From Bacteroidales bacterium (GTDB taxonomy: Bacteria > Bacteroidota > Bacteroidia > Bacteroidales > F082): a DNA stretch of 54,579 nt. Made by a program: the position numbers and the translations under genes. The DNA lies in assembly GCA_016284305.1 (NCBI GenBank), contig JAEEON010000068.1, positions 1 to 54,579 of the forward strand, written 5' to 3'. The notes below the pieces were generated by a model, which saw nothing but the letters and a program-made list of their open reading frames with translations, had not been told where the DNA came from and did not search any database. Below are positions 7,749-17,220 of the stretch, piece after piece (positions within the stretch are counted from its first letter, which is position 1; the number at the start of each line of letters is the position of its first letter).

Positions 7749-8789
7749 ATGAAATTTAGTGCATCACAAATTGCCGCCTTGCTGGCGGGTACCGTGGAGG
7801 GCGACCCGAACGTAGAAGTGTGGAACGTCGCCAAGATCGAGGAAGGTGCCCCTGGCATGCTGAGCTTCCTCGCTAATCCTAAATACACACCTTATATCTA
7901 TACCACCAAGTCGTCGGTGGTAATTGTCAACAACGACTTCGTTGCCAAAGAGCCTGTCACCGCCACGCTTATCCGTGTCGATGATGCCTATGCCTCGTTT
8001 GCCAAGCTGTTGGCCTTCTATGATGCCATGGCCAACCAAAAGGAAGGCATATCATCCCTGGCATTTGTCTCCTCGACAGCCCAATGCGGCGAGAACCTCT
8101 ACTTGGGTGAGTTTGCCTTTGTCGGTGAACATGTCGTCATCGGCAACCATGTGAAGATCTATCCTCAGGTGTATGTCGGCGATGGCTGTGTCATTGGCGA
8201 CGACACGGTGCTCTATCCTGGGGTGCGGCTTTATCGCAACACTGTGGTTGGCAAGCGTTGTGTGCTCCATGCTGGTGCCGTCATTGGTGCTGATGGCTTC
8301 GGCTTTGCACCACAACCGGATGGCCACTACGAGAAGATTCCGCAGGTGGGCAACGTGGTTATCGACGATGATGTGGAGGTTGGGGCAAACACTACTATCG
8401 ACCGGTCCACGATGGGTTCCACTCGGGTCCATAAAGGGGTGAAACTCGACAACTTGGTGCATCTTGCCCATAACGTCGAGGTGGGAGAGCACTCTGCTCT
8501 GGCTGCCCAAGTAGGTGTCAGCGGCTCTACACATCTCGGCAAACACTGTGTGGTGGGCGGCCAGTCAGGCTTTGTGGGACATCTGCATATCGCTGACGGC
8601 TCCAAGTTCGGAGGGCAGAGTGGCATCATGGGTAGCATCAAAGAGGCTAACCAGGAGTTCATGGGAACCCCGATTCAACCTTTGCGACAATATCTGGTTT
8701 CCAATGCCCGATTCCGCCATATCGACGAGATGATGCGCAAAATTGAAGCCTTGGAACAAGAGCTGTCGGAACTCAAATCCAAGATTTGA
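7749..8789 (+). CDS. lpxD: UDP-3-O-acylglucosamine N-acyltransferase
   Basis: Third step of lipid A synthesis: adds the second 3-hydroxyacyl chain to the 2-amino group of UDP-3-O-acylglucosamine. The 346-residue protein has an N-terminal uridine-binding domain, then about eight turns of left-handed beta-helix made of hexapeptide repeats ([37 protein letters not shown]), the GFGFAP motif, the family active-site histidine in LAHNVEVG (His241) and a C-terminal helix with a heptad pattern ([19 protein letters not shown]). It precedes lpxC and lpxA on the same strand. Confidence 0.95.
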   Translation: MKFSASQIAALLAGTVEGDPNVEVWNVAKIEEGAPGMLSFLANPKYTPYIYTTKSSVVIVNNDFVAKEPVTATLIRVDDAYASFAKLLAFYDAMANQKEGISSLAFVSSTAQCGENLYLGEFAFVGEHVVIGNHVKIYPQVYVGDGCVIGDDTVLYPGVRLYRNTVVGKRCVLHAGAVIGADGFGFAPQPDGHYEKIPQVGNVVIDDDVEVGANTTIDRSTMGSTRVHKGVKLDNLVHLAHNVEVGEHSALAAQVGVSGSTHLGKHCVVGGQSGFVGHLHIADGSKFGGQSGIMGSIKEANQEFMGTPIQPLRQYLVSNARFRHIDEMMRKIEALEQELSELKSKI

Positions 8790-8798
8790 GGTTTTTTT

Positions 8799-8829
8799 TT
8801 TGGATATTACGTAATTTTCTCTAATTTTG
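8799..8829 (+). promoter_or_regulatory. Consensus promoter of lpxC-lpxA
   Basis: TTTG (8799-8802), 19 bases, then TAATTTTG (8822-8829): a full match to the Bacteroidota -33/-7 consensus. The start would fall near 8836, which places the ATG at 8872 as the true lpxC start and makes an upstream TTG at 8827, inside the -7 box, impossible. lpxC-lpxA can therefore be transcribed apart from lpxD. Confidence 0.82.
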
Positions 8830-8871
8830 CCCGTTTTTCTTGAGACAATAGCAGCTCGAGAATGTATTTTT

Positions 8872-9792
8872 ATGGAAGAAAAGCAGTGTACCCTTAAAAG
8901 AAAAGTCAGTGTCTCGGGCGCAGGATTACATACGCGTCAATGTGGCACTCTGACTTTCAATCCAGCCGCTGCAAACACGGGAATTCGTTTCCGTAGGGTT
9001 GACCTTGAAGACCAACCCATTATTGAGGCGGACGTGGATAATGTCATTGATACAACAAGAGGTACCACCTTGGGTAAAGGTGGCGTCAAGATATATACCG
9101 TTGAACACGTGTTGGCTTCGTTGCGCGGCATGGGCATTGACAATGTGCTGATCGACATTGATGTGGAAGAGATGCCCATCATGGACGGCAGCGCAAAAGA
9201 ATTTGTCAAAGTGCTGAAAGAGGCCGGTATCGTTGAGCAGAAGGCCTTTCGCGACTATTATGTCGTCAAGGAACCCATCGTTTATCGTAACGAAGTCCTC
9301 GGCATTGAGCTTTCCATCGAGCCTTGCGACAGCTTCAAACTCGACGTTACCGTGAAATATAACACCAAGGTGCTGGACCAGCAAAGTGCATCATTGCACG
9401 ACATGAAGGATTTCGCTGCCGAAATTGCCCCATGCCGTACCTTTGTGTTCCTGCATGAACTGGAGACCCTCCTCAGCCGTAACCTGATCAAAGGAGGCGA
9501 CCTGACCAACGCCATTGTGTTCGTCAACAAGAACGTGTCCTCAGAAGAACTGGATCATATCGCAGCTTTCTTCAAAAAGCCTAAAGTGTTGGTCAAGGAG
9601 GGAGGTATCTTGAATAATGTCGATCTGTACTTCGAGAACGAGCCCGCACGCCACAAGCTGTTGGATGTGATTGGCGACCTCACCCTGGTGGGCAAACCGA
9701 TCAAAGGTTATGTGAAAGCTTATAAGCCTGGCCATTTCTCCAACACTGCGTTTGCAAGAAGGATCAAACATACCATGCTTCAACAGGAATAA
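8872..9792 (+). CDS. lpxC: UDP-3-O-acyl-N-acetylglucosamine deacetylase, not fused to FabZ
   Basis: Zinc amidase that catalyses the committed step of lipid A synthesis. Zinc ligands are His79 (VEHVLASLRG), His261 and Asp265 (ARHKLLDVIGDL); the general acid is His288 (GHFSNTAFARR). At 306 residues it matches the stand-alone E. coli enzyme, whereas many Bacteroidota carry a roughly 460-residue LpxC-FabZ fusion. Here the sequence stops 18 residues after the catalytic His and lpxA begins 15 bases later, so there is no room for a dehydratase domain. The start is set by the consensus promoter 43 bases upstream. Confidence 0.95.
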   Translation: MEEKQCTLKRKVSVSGAGLHTRQCGTLTFNPAAANTGIRFRRVDLEDQPIIEADVDNVIDTTRGTTLGKGGVKIYTVEHVLASLRGMGIDNVLIDIDVEEMPIMDGSAKEFVKVLKEAGIVEQKAFRDYYVVKEPIVYRNEVLGIELSIEPCDSFKLDVTVKYNTKVLDQQSASLHDMKDFAAEIAPCRTFVFLHELETLLSRNLIKGGDLTNAIVFVNKNVSSEELDHIAAFFKKPKVLVKEGGILNNVDLYFENEPARHKLLDVIGDLTLVGKPIKGYVKAYKPGHFSNTAFARRIKHTMLQQE

Positions 9793-9807
9793 TCAAACAG
9801 CGAACCC

Positions 9808-10593
9808 ATGAATCAACCAATGGCATACATCCATCCCAATGCCCGCATCGCAGAGGATGTCATTATCGAACCCTTTAGCTGGATTGGCGAGGATGTGGAA
9901 ATCGGCTCTGGCACTTGGATCGGACCCAATGTGACTATCATGGACGGAGCACGCATCGGAAAGAACTGCAAGTTCTTCCCCGGGGCGGTGATTTCAGCCA
10001 TACCTCAAGATCTCAAATACAAGGGGGAGACCACTTATTGTTTTATCGGTGATGGTACCACAGTGCGTGAGTCGGCAACAGTCAACAAGGGCACTGTCGC
10101 CTCTGGAAAGACCGTCGTGGGCAAGGACTGCCTGCTGATGGCTTTTACCCATGTGGCACATGACTGCTATCTGGGCGACCATGTCATCATGTCGAATGCC
10201 GCTACCTTGGCAGGACATATCGTCGTCGATGACTGGGCAATCTTGGGTGGACTTGCAGCGGTTTCGCAGTTTACCCGTATCGGGGCTCATGTCATGATTT
10301 CGGGCGGTGCCATGATCAACAAGGACATCCCACCTTTTGTCAAGACCGGCACTGGTTATCCTGTCTCTTATGCAGGGGTGAATTATATTGGTTTGTCGCG
10401 CCGCGGCTATACCAAGGAACGCATCAATGCCATCCAAGACGTGTATCGCGTCATCTATAGCGCTGGCATGAATGTATCCCAAGCTGTACAATATATCAAG
10501 GCTAACTTGCCGGAATCGGAAGACCTTGAGCTGATTGTGAAGTTCATTGAGAATTCCAAGATTGGAATCATGAAGAATACCGTAGGTGAGTAA
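9808..10593 (+). CDS. lpxA: UDP-N-acetylglucosamine O-acyltransferase
   Basis: First enzyme of lipid A synthesis, transferring a 3-hydroxyacyl chain from acyl carrier protein to UDP-GlcNAc. The 261-residue length is standard. The hexapeptide beta-helix (IHPNARIAEDVIIEPFSWIG onwards) carries the catalytic histidine in THVAHDCYLG (His118), and the C-terminal helical domain begins at GLSRRGYTKERINAI. A second ATG four codons in (MAYIHP) could also be the start. The stop is 6 bases from the convergent glycosyltransferase gene and no terminator is visible. Confidence 0.95.
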   Translation: MNQPMAYIHPNARIAEDVIIEPFSWIGEDVEIGSGTWIGPNVTIMDGARIGKNCKFFPGAVISAIPQDLKYKGETTYCFIGDGTTVRESATVNKGTVASGKTVVGKDCLLMAFTHVAHDCYLGDHVIMSNAATLAGHIVVDDWAILGGLAAVSQFTRIGAHVMISGGAMINKDIPPFVKTGTGYPVSYAGVNYIGLSRRGYTKERINAIQDVYRVIYSAGMNVSQAVQYIKANLPESEDLELIVKFIENSKIGIMKNTVGE

Positions 10594-10599
10594 CCTTGG

Positions 10600-11736
10600 T
10601 TATTGCTCCAAAACGCTTTTATAGGCTGCTGCGATTTGCTGCCCGATGTTGGGCGCGGCAAAGGTATTGACGGCATAGTCGCGAATGGCGGCACGGTCAT
10701 ATTCACCACTATGATCAAGCATGGAATTCATTCCTTGGAGTAATGCCTCTTCGTCACCGGAAGGGATGAGAATTCCCCTTTCAGGGGATAGAATCTCAGC
10801 AATACCTCCCACTGCAGTGCTTAACACGGGAACTCCCGAGGCAAAGGCTTCCACAATGACGCAGGGCAGGTTTTCGAAGTTGGAGAACAGGACGAAAAAG
10901 TCGCTGTCAGCAAAAGCCTGGGCTACCTCAGCGGAGGTCTTCTTGCCATGGAAAATCACATCATCCTCCAAATGATGCTCCTTGACAAATGCCTTGAATT
11001 CTGGAGCCTCGTAGTCATGAATGACATGCAATTCAAAATCGTTGCGTTGTTGGCGAAGTTGTTCCACCACCCGCAAGATGCCGCTGAAATTCTTAGCCTC
11101 ATCGCGTAAAGTGGAGATGTGAAGGATGTGTTTCTTCGGCCTTTCGAGAGCTTTGCTGAGGGTGAATACGTCGGTGTTCACGAGGTTGTAAATCACCTTA
11201 AAACGATTGTGTACGCCATGTCCCTCCATGCAATGCTGCAAGTCGAGGCTGACAGGCATGATTAGCGAGGCATGGTTGGCGATGTTGACGATCTTCTTTT
11301 TCAGCCTTCCCACTAGGACGTCCTTGTTTTGCGGCTGGTAAATCGTCCAATGCTCAGTCATGACATATGGGTAGCCGTGGATCCGATGCCATAGCAAAGC
11401 CAACTGACCAAGCGGATAGGCCACATGGAGATGAATCAGGTCGGGTTGGAAGAAGTATTTTTTCACATAACGCAAACCATACTGGTACATTCTCAGCATT
11501 TTCAGCTTGCGAAGTGCTTTGTTTTTCGGGGGACGGATGGCTATTTGAACATGGGTATGGTGCAAGCCCTTGATTTCATTGACTTTGAATGACTCTTTGA
11601 GGTCTTTGCCATCGCATACTGAGAGGATGACGGACTGGCAGTCCTCAGGCAGTGCATCGATCATGCGGACGCAAAAATTGCCTAAGGTGGGGTCGTCAGG
11701 CGTGGGAAACCAACTCAGCAGATGCAGTATATTCAT
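10600..11736 (-). CDS. Glycosyltransferase family 4
   Basis: A GT-B fold retaining glycosyltransferase, 378 residues. The N-terminal domain starts with the classical HLLSWFPTPDDPTLGNF and has HVAYPLGQLALLW; the C-terminal nucleotide-sugar domain has the family E-x7-E region (FENLPCVIVEAFASGVPVLS followed by TAVGGIAEIL). The sugar donor and acceptor cannot be told. It is the last of three surface-polysaccharide genes (flippase, methyltransferase, glycosyltransferase) that close the long minus-strand block beginning at parA. The start is 3 bases after the methyltransferase stop. Confidence 0.88.
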   Translation of the reverse strand: MNILHLLSWFPTPDDPTLGNFCVRMIDALPEDCQSVILSVCDGKDLKESFKVNEIKGLHHTHVQIAIRPPKNKALRKLKMLRMYQYGLRYVKKYFFQPDLIHLHVAYPLGQLALLWHRIHGYPYVMTEHWTIYQPQNKDVLVGRLKKKIVNIANHASLIMPVSLDLQHCMEGHGVHNRFKVIYNLVNTDVFTLSKALERPKKHILHISTLRDEAKNFSGILRVVEQLRQQRNDFELHVIHDYEAPEFKAFVKEHHLEDDVIFHGKKTSAEVAQAFADSDFFVLFSNFENLPCVIVEAFASGVPVLSTAVGGIAEILSPERGILIPSGDEEALLQGMNSMLDHSGEYDRAAIRDYAVNTFAAPNIGQQIAAAYKSVLEQ

Positions 11737-11739
11737 GGC

Positions 11740-12546
11740 TCAACAGGTATGGGTCTTGATATTGATTTCGAAATACTTACGCGGTGTTTCGTAGGGGACA
11801 AGTTTCTTTGATGGCAAGTCTTCGGGTAGATAGACTGCACATAACGTATTGGATATGTGATAGATATGTTTTCTTTTTTCGGCCGGTGCTCCATCCAGAA
11901 TGGCACCCAATACATCCCAACGGATGGTTTCCGGGTCGGCACCATAGTCATGCCAAACAATGATGGATCGTTCTCCTTTCAGAAGTTTGAATGCTGTTTC
12001 CGTGTCTTTTCTCACACTTTCGTAGTGATGGTCTCCGTCAACGAATACCATGTCGTATAGCCCATAATGTGCTTGGAAATCATAGTTTTGGGAGTCGCCG
12101 TAGAGCTGTTCTACATTACCTAGGTTTTTGCTGAAGAAACTGTGTAAATCGGCATATTGTTGATTCTCGGTCAGACGGACGATGTCTTCTTTTGGAAGGT
12201 TGAGGGTGACGCAGCGCTGCACGACTTCCGCCATGTTGGCAACGCTCTCACCGCGCCACGTCCCGATCTCGAAATAAGCTTTCACCATATTGCGTTTTGC
12301 CAAGGCTCGAAGCAAGGCGATGTCGATGGGCATGGTGGCTCCCGAAAGGTAAGCATAGGGGTTTGCAGTCTCGGAGAAATCAGGGAACAACTCGTTGATC
12401 TCCAACAAGGGGAGCCCGTCGGCGAAACCATAGCGACGAATCACGTCCTCTTTGTTGCTTTCCTTGTCTTGAAGGACTAGGTTGAGCAGGTAAGGATGCT
12501 TGATGATTCGTCCGATAGCCTTGGTGAGTTTCTGTAGCTTATTCAT
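11740..12546 (-). CDS. Class I SAM-dependent methyltransferase (Methyltransf_24 type)
   Basis: A 268-residue protein with a SAM-binding motif in the glycine-containing loop YFEIGTWRGESVANM and a metal or substrate-binding pair in YDMVFVDGDHHYESVRKD, followed by IIVWHDYG. This arrangement is seen in Methyltransf_24 enzymes that modify sugars or natural products. Between a flippase and a glycosyltransferase it most likely methylates a surface glycan, but that is inference from position. It overlaps the flippase gene by 8 bases. Confidence 0.78.
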   Translation of the reverse strand: MNKLQKLTKAIGRIIKHPYLLNLVLQDKESNKEDVIRRYGFADGLPLLEINELFPDFSETANPYAYLSGATMPIDIALLRALAKRNMVKAYFEIGTWRGESVANMAEVVQRCVTLNLPKEDIVRLTENQQYADLHSFFSKNLGNVEQLYGDSQNYDFQAHYGLYDMVFVDGDHHYESVRKDTETAFKLLKGERSIIVWHDYGADPETIRWDVLGAILDGAPAEKRKHIYHISNTLCAVYLPEDLPSKKLVPYETPRKYFEINIKTHTC

Positions 12547-13834
12547 TTTCGGTGTTTTGTTTCGAGAATTGTTGTTTCAGTTCGGCAATATAGCTCTGCA
12601 CTTCGCTTTTCCTCAAGATGAAATCCTTGCCTTTAAAATGCGACTCCTTGAGGAAGAACACAAAGAGGAAGATGGCATTGACGGTATAAGATACAGCCGA
12701 GGTGATGGCCGCTCCGGTGACATCATAGCGTGGAATCAAGGTGAATCCTAGCACACAAGTGACTGCCAAGCCACACAAGGCGGCGAAGGTGTTCATATGG
12801 TAGCGTCCAATGCCCGAATAATAATGGCCCAAGATCAGGAATACACAGAAAAAGAGGATGCCTGGGGCAAGGATGCGAATGATGCGGGCCATGCCTCCGA
12901 AATCGGGACCAAAGATAAAGACGTAAACCGATGAGGGAAGCAGGCAGAGCACGATGATGGCCAAGGCAGAGATGACCAAGCATATCTTATTTAGATCCAA
13001 GGTGAGTCTTTGGGCATACTCGCGGTTGTCGGCATTGGCGATGCGCGCGTATTGGACTAAGGCGATGCTGCTGCTGATGATCCATATCGACTCGGCAACG
13101 GAGACGGCATTGGAGAAAACGCCCACGTGACCCTTGTCGATGAACCGGTCGAGCAGATAATAGCTCAAGCGCAGGTTGAAAAACTGCACGAAATGGCCCG
13201 TTTGGTTGAGAAAACCATACTTGAAGAGGTCTTTCAACACGGTGGAATAATGGCGGTCCTTGTCTTTGAATAGATGGACGTATTCTTGACGCAGCATCCA
13301 GACTCCCAGAAGGAAAGATCCAAAATAGGCTATGTAAAGTCCGATGACGTAACCATAGATGTCTGTCTTCTTCAGAAGAAGGTAATATACAATCAAGGTC
13401 AGGATCAGGAGAATGGGCTGTAGCAGGGTGTTATAGTTTGCTTTATGGATTTCTTCCTTTCCGACCAAGAAACGGAAGTTGATGTTGCCCAGGCAGGAGA
13501 TGAATGAGAGGATGGCAACATGGATAACCAGGTTGGCCTCCAGCCCAGGGTAAAACAAACGGATGCATCCGCCCATGACTACAGCAATCAAGCCTGACCA
13601 AGCGACGGAGGCTACCAGGATTTTCTTGAAAGGATGGTGGGGGGTGAGGAAGACGATGCTCTCGCCGCAGACGATCTCACTGAAGATCAAGATGAAAGAG
13701 ATGGTCGTCAAGAGCAGCGCTTGGGTGCCCTTGCCAGCGTCACCGAGAACCTGTGAAAGGATCACGGCGATCATGAAGTTGATGACCGCCGCGGTGATTT
13801 TCGTTCCGAAGGTGTTGATGATCTTCTTGAACAT
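12539..13834 (-). CDS. Wzx-like polysaccharide flippase (MOP superfamily)
   Basis: About 430 residues with around twelve hydrophobic segments and no soluble domain, the profile of lipid-linked oligosaccharide flippases such as Wzx or RfbX. N-terminal TKITAAVINFMIAVILSQVLG and later GAAITSAVSYTVNAIFLFVF segments are typical. It presumably moves a lipid-linked glycan across the inner membrane. I chose the ATG at 13834; a GTG three codons upstream is in frame. It is preceded by lolA on the same strand, 22 bases away. Confidence 0.82.
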   Translation of the reverse strand: MFKKIINTFGTKITAAVINFMIAVILSQVLGDAGKGTQALLLTTISFILIFSEIVCGESIVFLTPHHPFKKILVASVAWSGLIAVVMGGCIRLFYPGLEANLVIHVAILSFISCLGNINFRFLVGKEEIHKANYNTLLQPILLILTLIVYYLLLKKTDIYGYVIGLYIAYFGSFLLGVWMLRQEYVHLFKDKDRHYSTVLKDLFKYGFLNQTGHFVQFFNLRLSYYLLDRFIDKGHVGVFSNAVSVAESIWIISSSIALVQYARIANADNREYAQRLTLDLNKICLVISALAIIVLCLLPSSVYVFIFGPDFGGMARIIRILAPGILFFCVFLILGHYYSGIGRYHMNTFAALCGLAVTCVLGFTLIPRYDVTGAAITSAVSYTVNAIFLFVFFLKESHFKGKDFILRKSEVQSYIAELKQQFSKQNTENE

Positions 13835-13856
13835 GCCTTTCACTTCCTCGTGTGAA

Positions 13857-14480
13857 TTATCTCATGTCGATGATTTCCACTTCGGGATGAGCCTTCTCGT
13901 CAAAGGTGAAGAATCCTTCGTCGTATTGTTGGTTGGTTTTCATCTCCGTCACCTCGATGATAAGCTTGCTGTTGTCTTCGGAAGTGATTTCAGCGCTCTT
14001 CAGGGTGCCGTCCTTGTTGATGACGACGTTGACAGTCTTGTATTTCCCTTTGGGGTTGTTCAGTTCAATGCTTGACTCGTTGTTTTCGTTTGTACCTAAG
14101 AACTTGGCGGTATAGTCTCTGTCGAGGGTGCTGAGGAGTTTGAAGGGAGTGTTGTCGTTGCCGTCGTTGGCACGGCTGACCATGACCTCTTGATCTTCGA
14201 CTAAATAGGACCAAATCACGCTGCCATCGGAGATGGTTTGCTGTTCATTCATGATGATTTTGTACTGTTCGCCTTGCATATAGGCTTTGCCTTCTTGTTT
14301 TTTTGCGTTTTTGTCAGTGCTAAATTGATAGGTGTAGCTCAGCTCAACGTTTTTGGGGTCACGAAGGGTCTTGACCATTTTCTTGATAAACATATCGGCC
14401 AAGTTGGATTGTTGAGCGAAGCTGCCGATGGATGCGAAGAGCAGCACAAAAGTGATGAAGATGTTGGTTGGTTTTTTCAT
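13857..14480 (-). CDS. lolA: LolA-like outer-membrane lipoprotein carrier
   Basis: Periplasmic chaperone that carries lipoproteins from the LolCDE transporter to the outer membrane. The 207-residue precursor has a signal peptide (MKKPTNIFITFVLLFASIGS, cleavage after SFA) and the LolA-fold sequence of an open beta-barrel: GKAYMQGEQYKIIMNEQQTI, IWSYLVEDQEVMVS and a C-terminal DEGFFTFDEKAHPEVEIID. It directly follows ftsK, the usual placement in Bacteroidota and in E. coli. Sequence divergence in this family is high, so the call rests on fold pattern plus neighbour. Confidence 0.85.
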   Translation of the reverse strand: MKKPTNIFITFVLLFASIGSFAQQSNLADMFIKKMVKTLRDPKNVELSYTYQFSTDKNAKKQEGKAYMQGEQYKIIMNEQQTISDGSVIWSYLVEDQEVMVSRANDGNDNTPFKLLSTLDRDYTAKFLGTNENNESSIELNNPKGKYKTVNVVINKDGTLKSAEITSEDNSKLIIEVTEMKTNQQYDEGFFTFDEKAHPEVEIIDMR

Positions 14481-14511
14481 GATGATAATGGATTAATTTA
14501 CTACACAATGA

Positions 14512-17199
14512 TCAAATGCCTTGATCTTTCATTTCGAGATCCTTCAAAATCTGTTCCAAAGCGAATTCGTTGGCGACTTTGACTTCGCGCGACTTGCTTC
14601 CCGAGAAGGGACCCACGATGCCGGCGGCTTCCAGCTGGTCGATGATTCGGCCTGCGCGGTTGTAGCCGAGTTTAAGTTTGCGTTGGATCATGGAGGTGGA
14701 TCCCTGTTGGGTTTGGACTACGATGCGGGCGGCTTCCTCGAATAGGCTGTCGCGTTCATCACCGTCCTCGAAGTCGCCATCGCCATTGCCGGATTCCTCG
14801 TCGGGCACTTCGGGTAACAAGAAGGGCTCGCTGAATCCCCTTTGCTCGCCAATGAACTGCGTGATGGCTTCGACCTCGGGTGTGTCGATGAAAGCGCATT
14901 GCAGTCGCACCAAATCGTTGCCAGTCGAGAGCAACATGTCGCCTCGTCCGATGAGTTGGTTGGCTCCACTTTGATCGAGGATGGTTTTGGAGTCAACGGC
15001 AGAGATGACACGGAAGGCGATACGAGCAGGGAAGTTGGCCTTGATGGAACCAGTGATGATGTTAACTGAAGGACGCTGGGTAGCGATGATCAGATGGATG
15101 CCGATGGCACGTGCAAGCTGGGCCAGACGGGCGATGGGCGACTCCACTTCACGACCAGCCGTCATGATCAAGTCGGCAAACTCGTCAACGACCAAGACAA
15201 TATAAGGAAGATAACGATGACCTTCGGTGGGGAGCAAACGGCGAGACTTGAACTTCTCGTTGTATTCAATGATGTTGCGGCATTCGGCGGCCTTGAGCAG
15301 GTCGTAACGCTGATCCATCTCGATACAGAGCGAGTTGAGCGTGCGTACCACCTTCTTCACGTCGGTGATGATGGCATCGGCGGAATCGGGTAACTTGGCC
15401 AGGTAATGACGCTCGATGCGGTTATAGAGGGTAAGCTCGACCTTCTTGGGGTCAACCATGACGAACTTCAGGTCGGAAGGATGCTTGCTGTAAAGCAAAG
15501 AGGCTACGATGGCATTCAATCCGACCGACTTTCCTTGTCCTGTGGCACCAGCCATAAGGATATGCGGCATCTTGGCAAGGTCGAAGACGTACGTTTCGTT
15601 GGAGATGGTCTTGCCGATGGCACAAGGCAGGGCGAACTTGTTGTTTTGGAACTTCTCCGATGCGAGGACACTCTTCATGGAGACGGTCTCCGGTTTCTTG
15701 TTCGGCACTTCGATGCCAATGGTGCCCTTGCCTGGAATCGGGGCGATGATACGGATGCCCAATGCGGCCAAACTTAAGGCGATGTCGTCTTCCAGATTCT
15801 TGATCTTGGCAATACGTACGCCAGCAGCAGGCACGATCTCGTATAGGGTGACCGTCGGGCCGATGGTAGCTTTGATCTTGTCAATCTGGATGCCGTAGTT
15901 GGCCAAGGTCTCCACAATCTTGTTCTTGTTGCTCTCCAACTCTTCATTACTCACCTCGGCACGTTTATCGCCAAAGTCGCGAAGCAGGTCAAGAGTGGGG
16001 AACTTGAAGTCACTGAGCTCATAATGAGGGTCGTAAGGGGTATCGATGGTATGATGCTCTTTGCCGTCAGTGACCGTCTTTTCTTCTTTGGTCTCTTCAA
16101 TGACCAGCTCCACCTTATCCGTTGGGTTGACAATCTCCAACTTGGTCTCGTTGGCGCTGGTATTACTGGTATTATTTGAACTGGCGTTGTTTGAGCTGGT
16201 AGAATGGGGCTCAAGCTCGATGCTGTTGTCCGTGGATGGGGTAGGGTTGTTGAGGGTGTTTTCTGCCGGACGGTGGATTACCGTAATGGGAGGCAGGTCG
16301 TCATCGTCGATGTCGTTAAGATCATCAAAGCCGTTAGAATCGTTTATGTCGTCGGGATCGTCATTTTCGGGCTCATCGGGCGTATCTATTGGATCGTCAA
16401 TCTCAGGTTGGTTTTCATAGTTGTTCTGTTTGTTGGCCAGTCGTTCGGCTCGACGTTCTGCCCTGCGCTCACGCCACTGACGAATGGCATCGATGTTCAA
16501 GTTGAATTCAAACAACAAGTAGAGCAGGAACACAAACACCAAAGTGAGGATGACTCCTGATTTGCCGATGATGTTAAAGAGGCTGGAGTTCAGGAACTTG
16601 CCAACTGCTCCACCGAAGATTTCGCATGCTTTGTTGGGCGCAACGAAGTGGATGAATCCGAAGAGTAGGGGAACCCAAGCCAGCAACATGACCGCGTGTT
16701 TCCATATGTTCCACATTCGTATTTTGGAGCCGATAGTGAGATGTAATCCAATGATGGTCAAGAGATAAACAAAGAAAATAGAACCGATACCGAAGGATTC
16801 TTTGATGAGAACTTGCGACAAGAAGGATCCGAGTTTTCCGGTGATGTTGTCAAACTGGATGGCTTTGCCAAAAAGCGTAGTGCCAGTTTCGTGGTAGGAG
16901 CTGTTAAAATAACTGACGAAGAACGACAAGAAGGCGATGCCAAGGAACAATGCGATGAGTAGCAGGAGGAATCCGCCCACATAGCGGAAACGAGGGTCGT
17001 TGACACTAAGCTCGTTGTGGTTTCTTTCTTTTTTCTCCCTTTTCTGCTTCTCCACCTTTTTAGGCTTCTCTGTCTTTTTATCCTTCTTGGCGGGTTTTTT
17101 CTTGGACTCCTCTATGGGATAGTCCAAGGGCTCCTCCGAGACGATGATCGGCTGTGGCTTGGGCTTGAAAGTATTTTCTTTTTTTGTATTCTCGGCCAT
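14512..17199 (-). CDS. ftsK: DNA translocase FtsK
   Basis: Division-septum DNA pump that moves the terminus region and helps resolve chromosome dimers. 895 residues: a charged N-terminus (K/E rich, 1-65), four to five membrane helices (about 72-235), an acidic low-complexity linker rich in D, N and P (about 250-400), then the motor domain with Walker A GATGQGKS (Lys557), Walker B IVLVVDEFADLIM and a C-terminal winged-helix gamma domain (MIQRKLKLGYNRAGRIIDQL). It starts 21 bases after lepB stops. Confidence 0.96.
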   Translation of the reverse strand: MAENTKKENTFKPKPQPIIVSEEPLDYPIEESKKKPAKKDKKTEKPKKVEKQKREKKERNHNELSVNDPRFRYVGGFLLLLIALFLGIAFLSFFVSYFNSSYHETGTTLFGKAIQFDNITGKLGSFLSQVLIKESFGIGSIFFVYLLTIIGLHLTIGSKIRMWNIWKHAVMLLAWVPLLFGFIHFVAPNKACEIFGGAVGKFLNSSLFNIIGKSGVILTLVFVFLLYLLFEFNLNIDAIRQWRERRAERRAERLANKQNNYENQPEIDDPIDTPDEPENDDPDDINDSNGFDDLNDIDDDDLPPITVIHRPAENTLNNPTPSTDNSIELEPHSTSSNNASSNNTSNTSANETKLEIVNPTDKVELVIEETKEEKTVTDGKEHHTIDTPYDPHYELSDFKFPTLDLLRDFGDKRAEVSNEELESNKNKIVETLANYGIQIDKIKATIGPTVTLYEIVPAAGVRIAKIKNLEDDIALSLAALGIRIIAPIPGKGTIGIEVPNKKPETVSMKSVLASEKFQNNKFALPCAIGKTISNETYVFDLAKMPHILMAGATGQGKSVGLNAIVASLLYSKHPSDLKFVMVDPKKVELTLYNRIERHYLAKLPDSADAIITDVKKVVRTLNSLCIEMDQRYDLLKAAECRNIIEYNEKFKSRRLLPTEGHRYLPYIVLVVDEFADLIMTAGREVESPIARLAQLARAIGIHLIIATQRPSVNIITGSIKANFPARIAFRVISAVDSKTILDQSGANQLIGRGDMLLSTGNDLVRLQCAFIDTPEVEAITQFIGEQRGFSEPFLLPEVPDEESGNGDGDFEDGDERDSLFEEAARIVVQTQQGSTSMIQRKLKLGYNRAGRIIDQLEAAGIVGPFSGSKSREVKVANEFALEQILKDLEMKDQGI

Positions 17200-17220
17200 T
17201 GTGATATGTTGGTTATCAAG

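Noticed and set aside
8827..8871. Upstream TTG start for lpxC giving a 321-residue protein
   Set aside because: The TTG lies inside the -7 promoter box, so it would not be in the mRNA; the extra 15 residues also do not match the family N-terminus.
9108..9126. Palindrome AACACGTGTT as a possible parS site
   Set aside because: It lies within lpxC over the zinc-ligand codons (VEHVLA), only its centre CACGTG fits parS and the flanks do not match. It is best explained by coding constraint.
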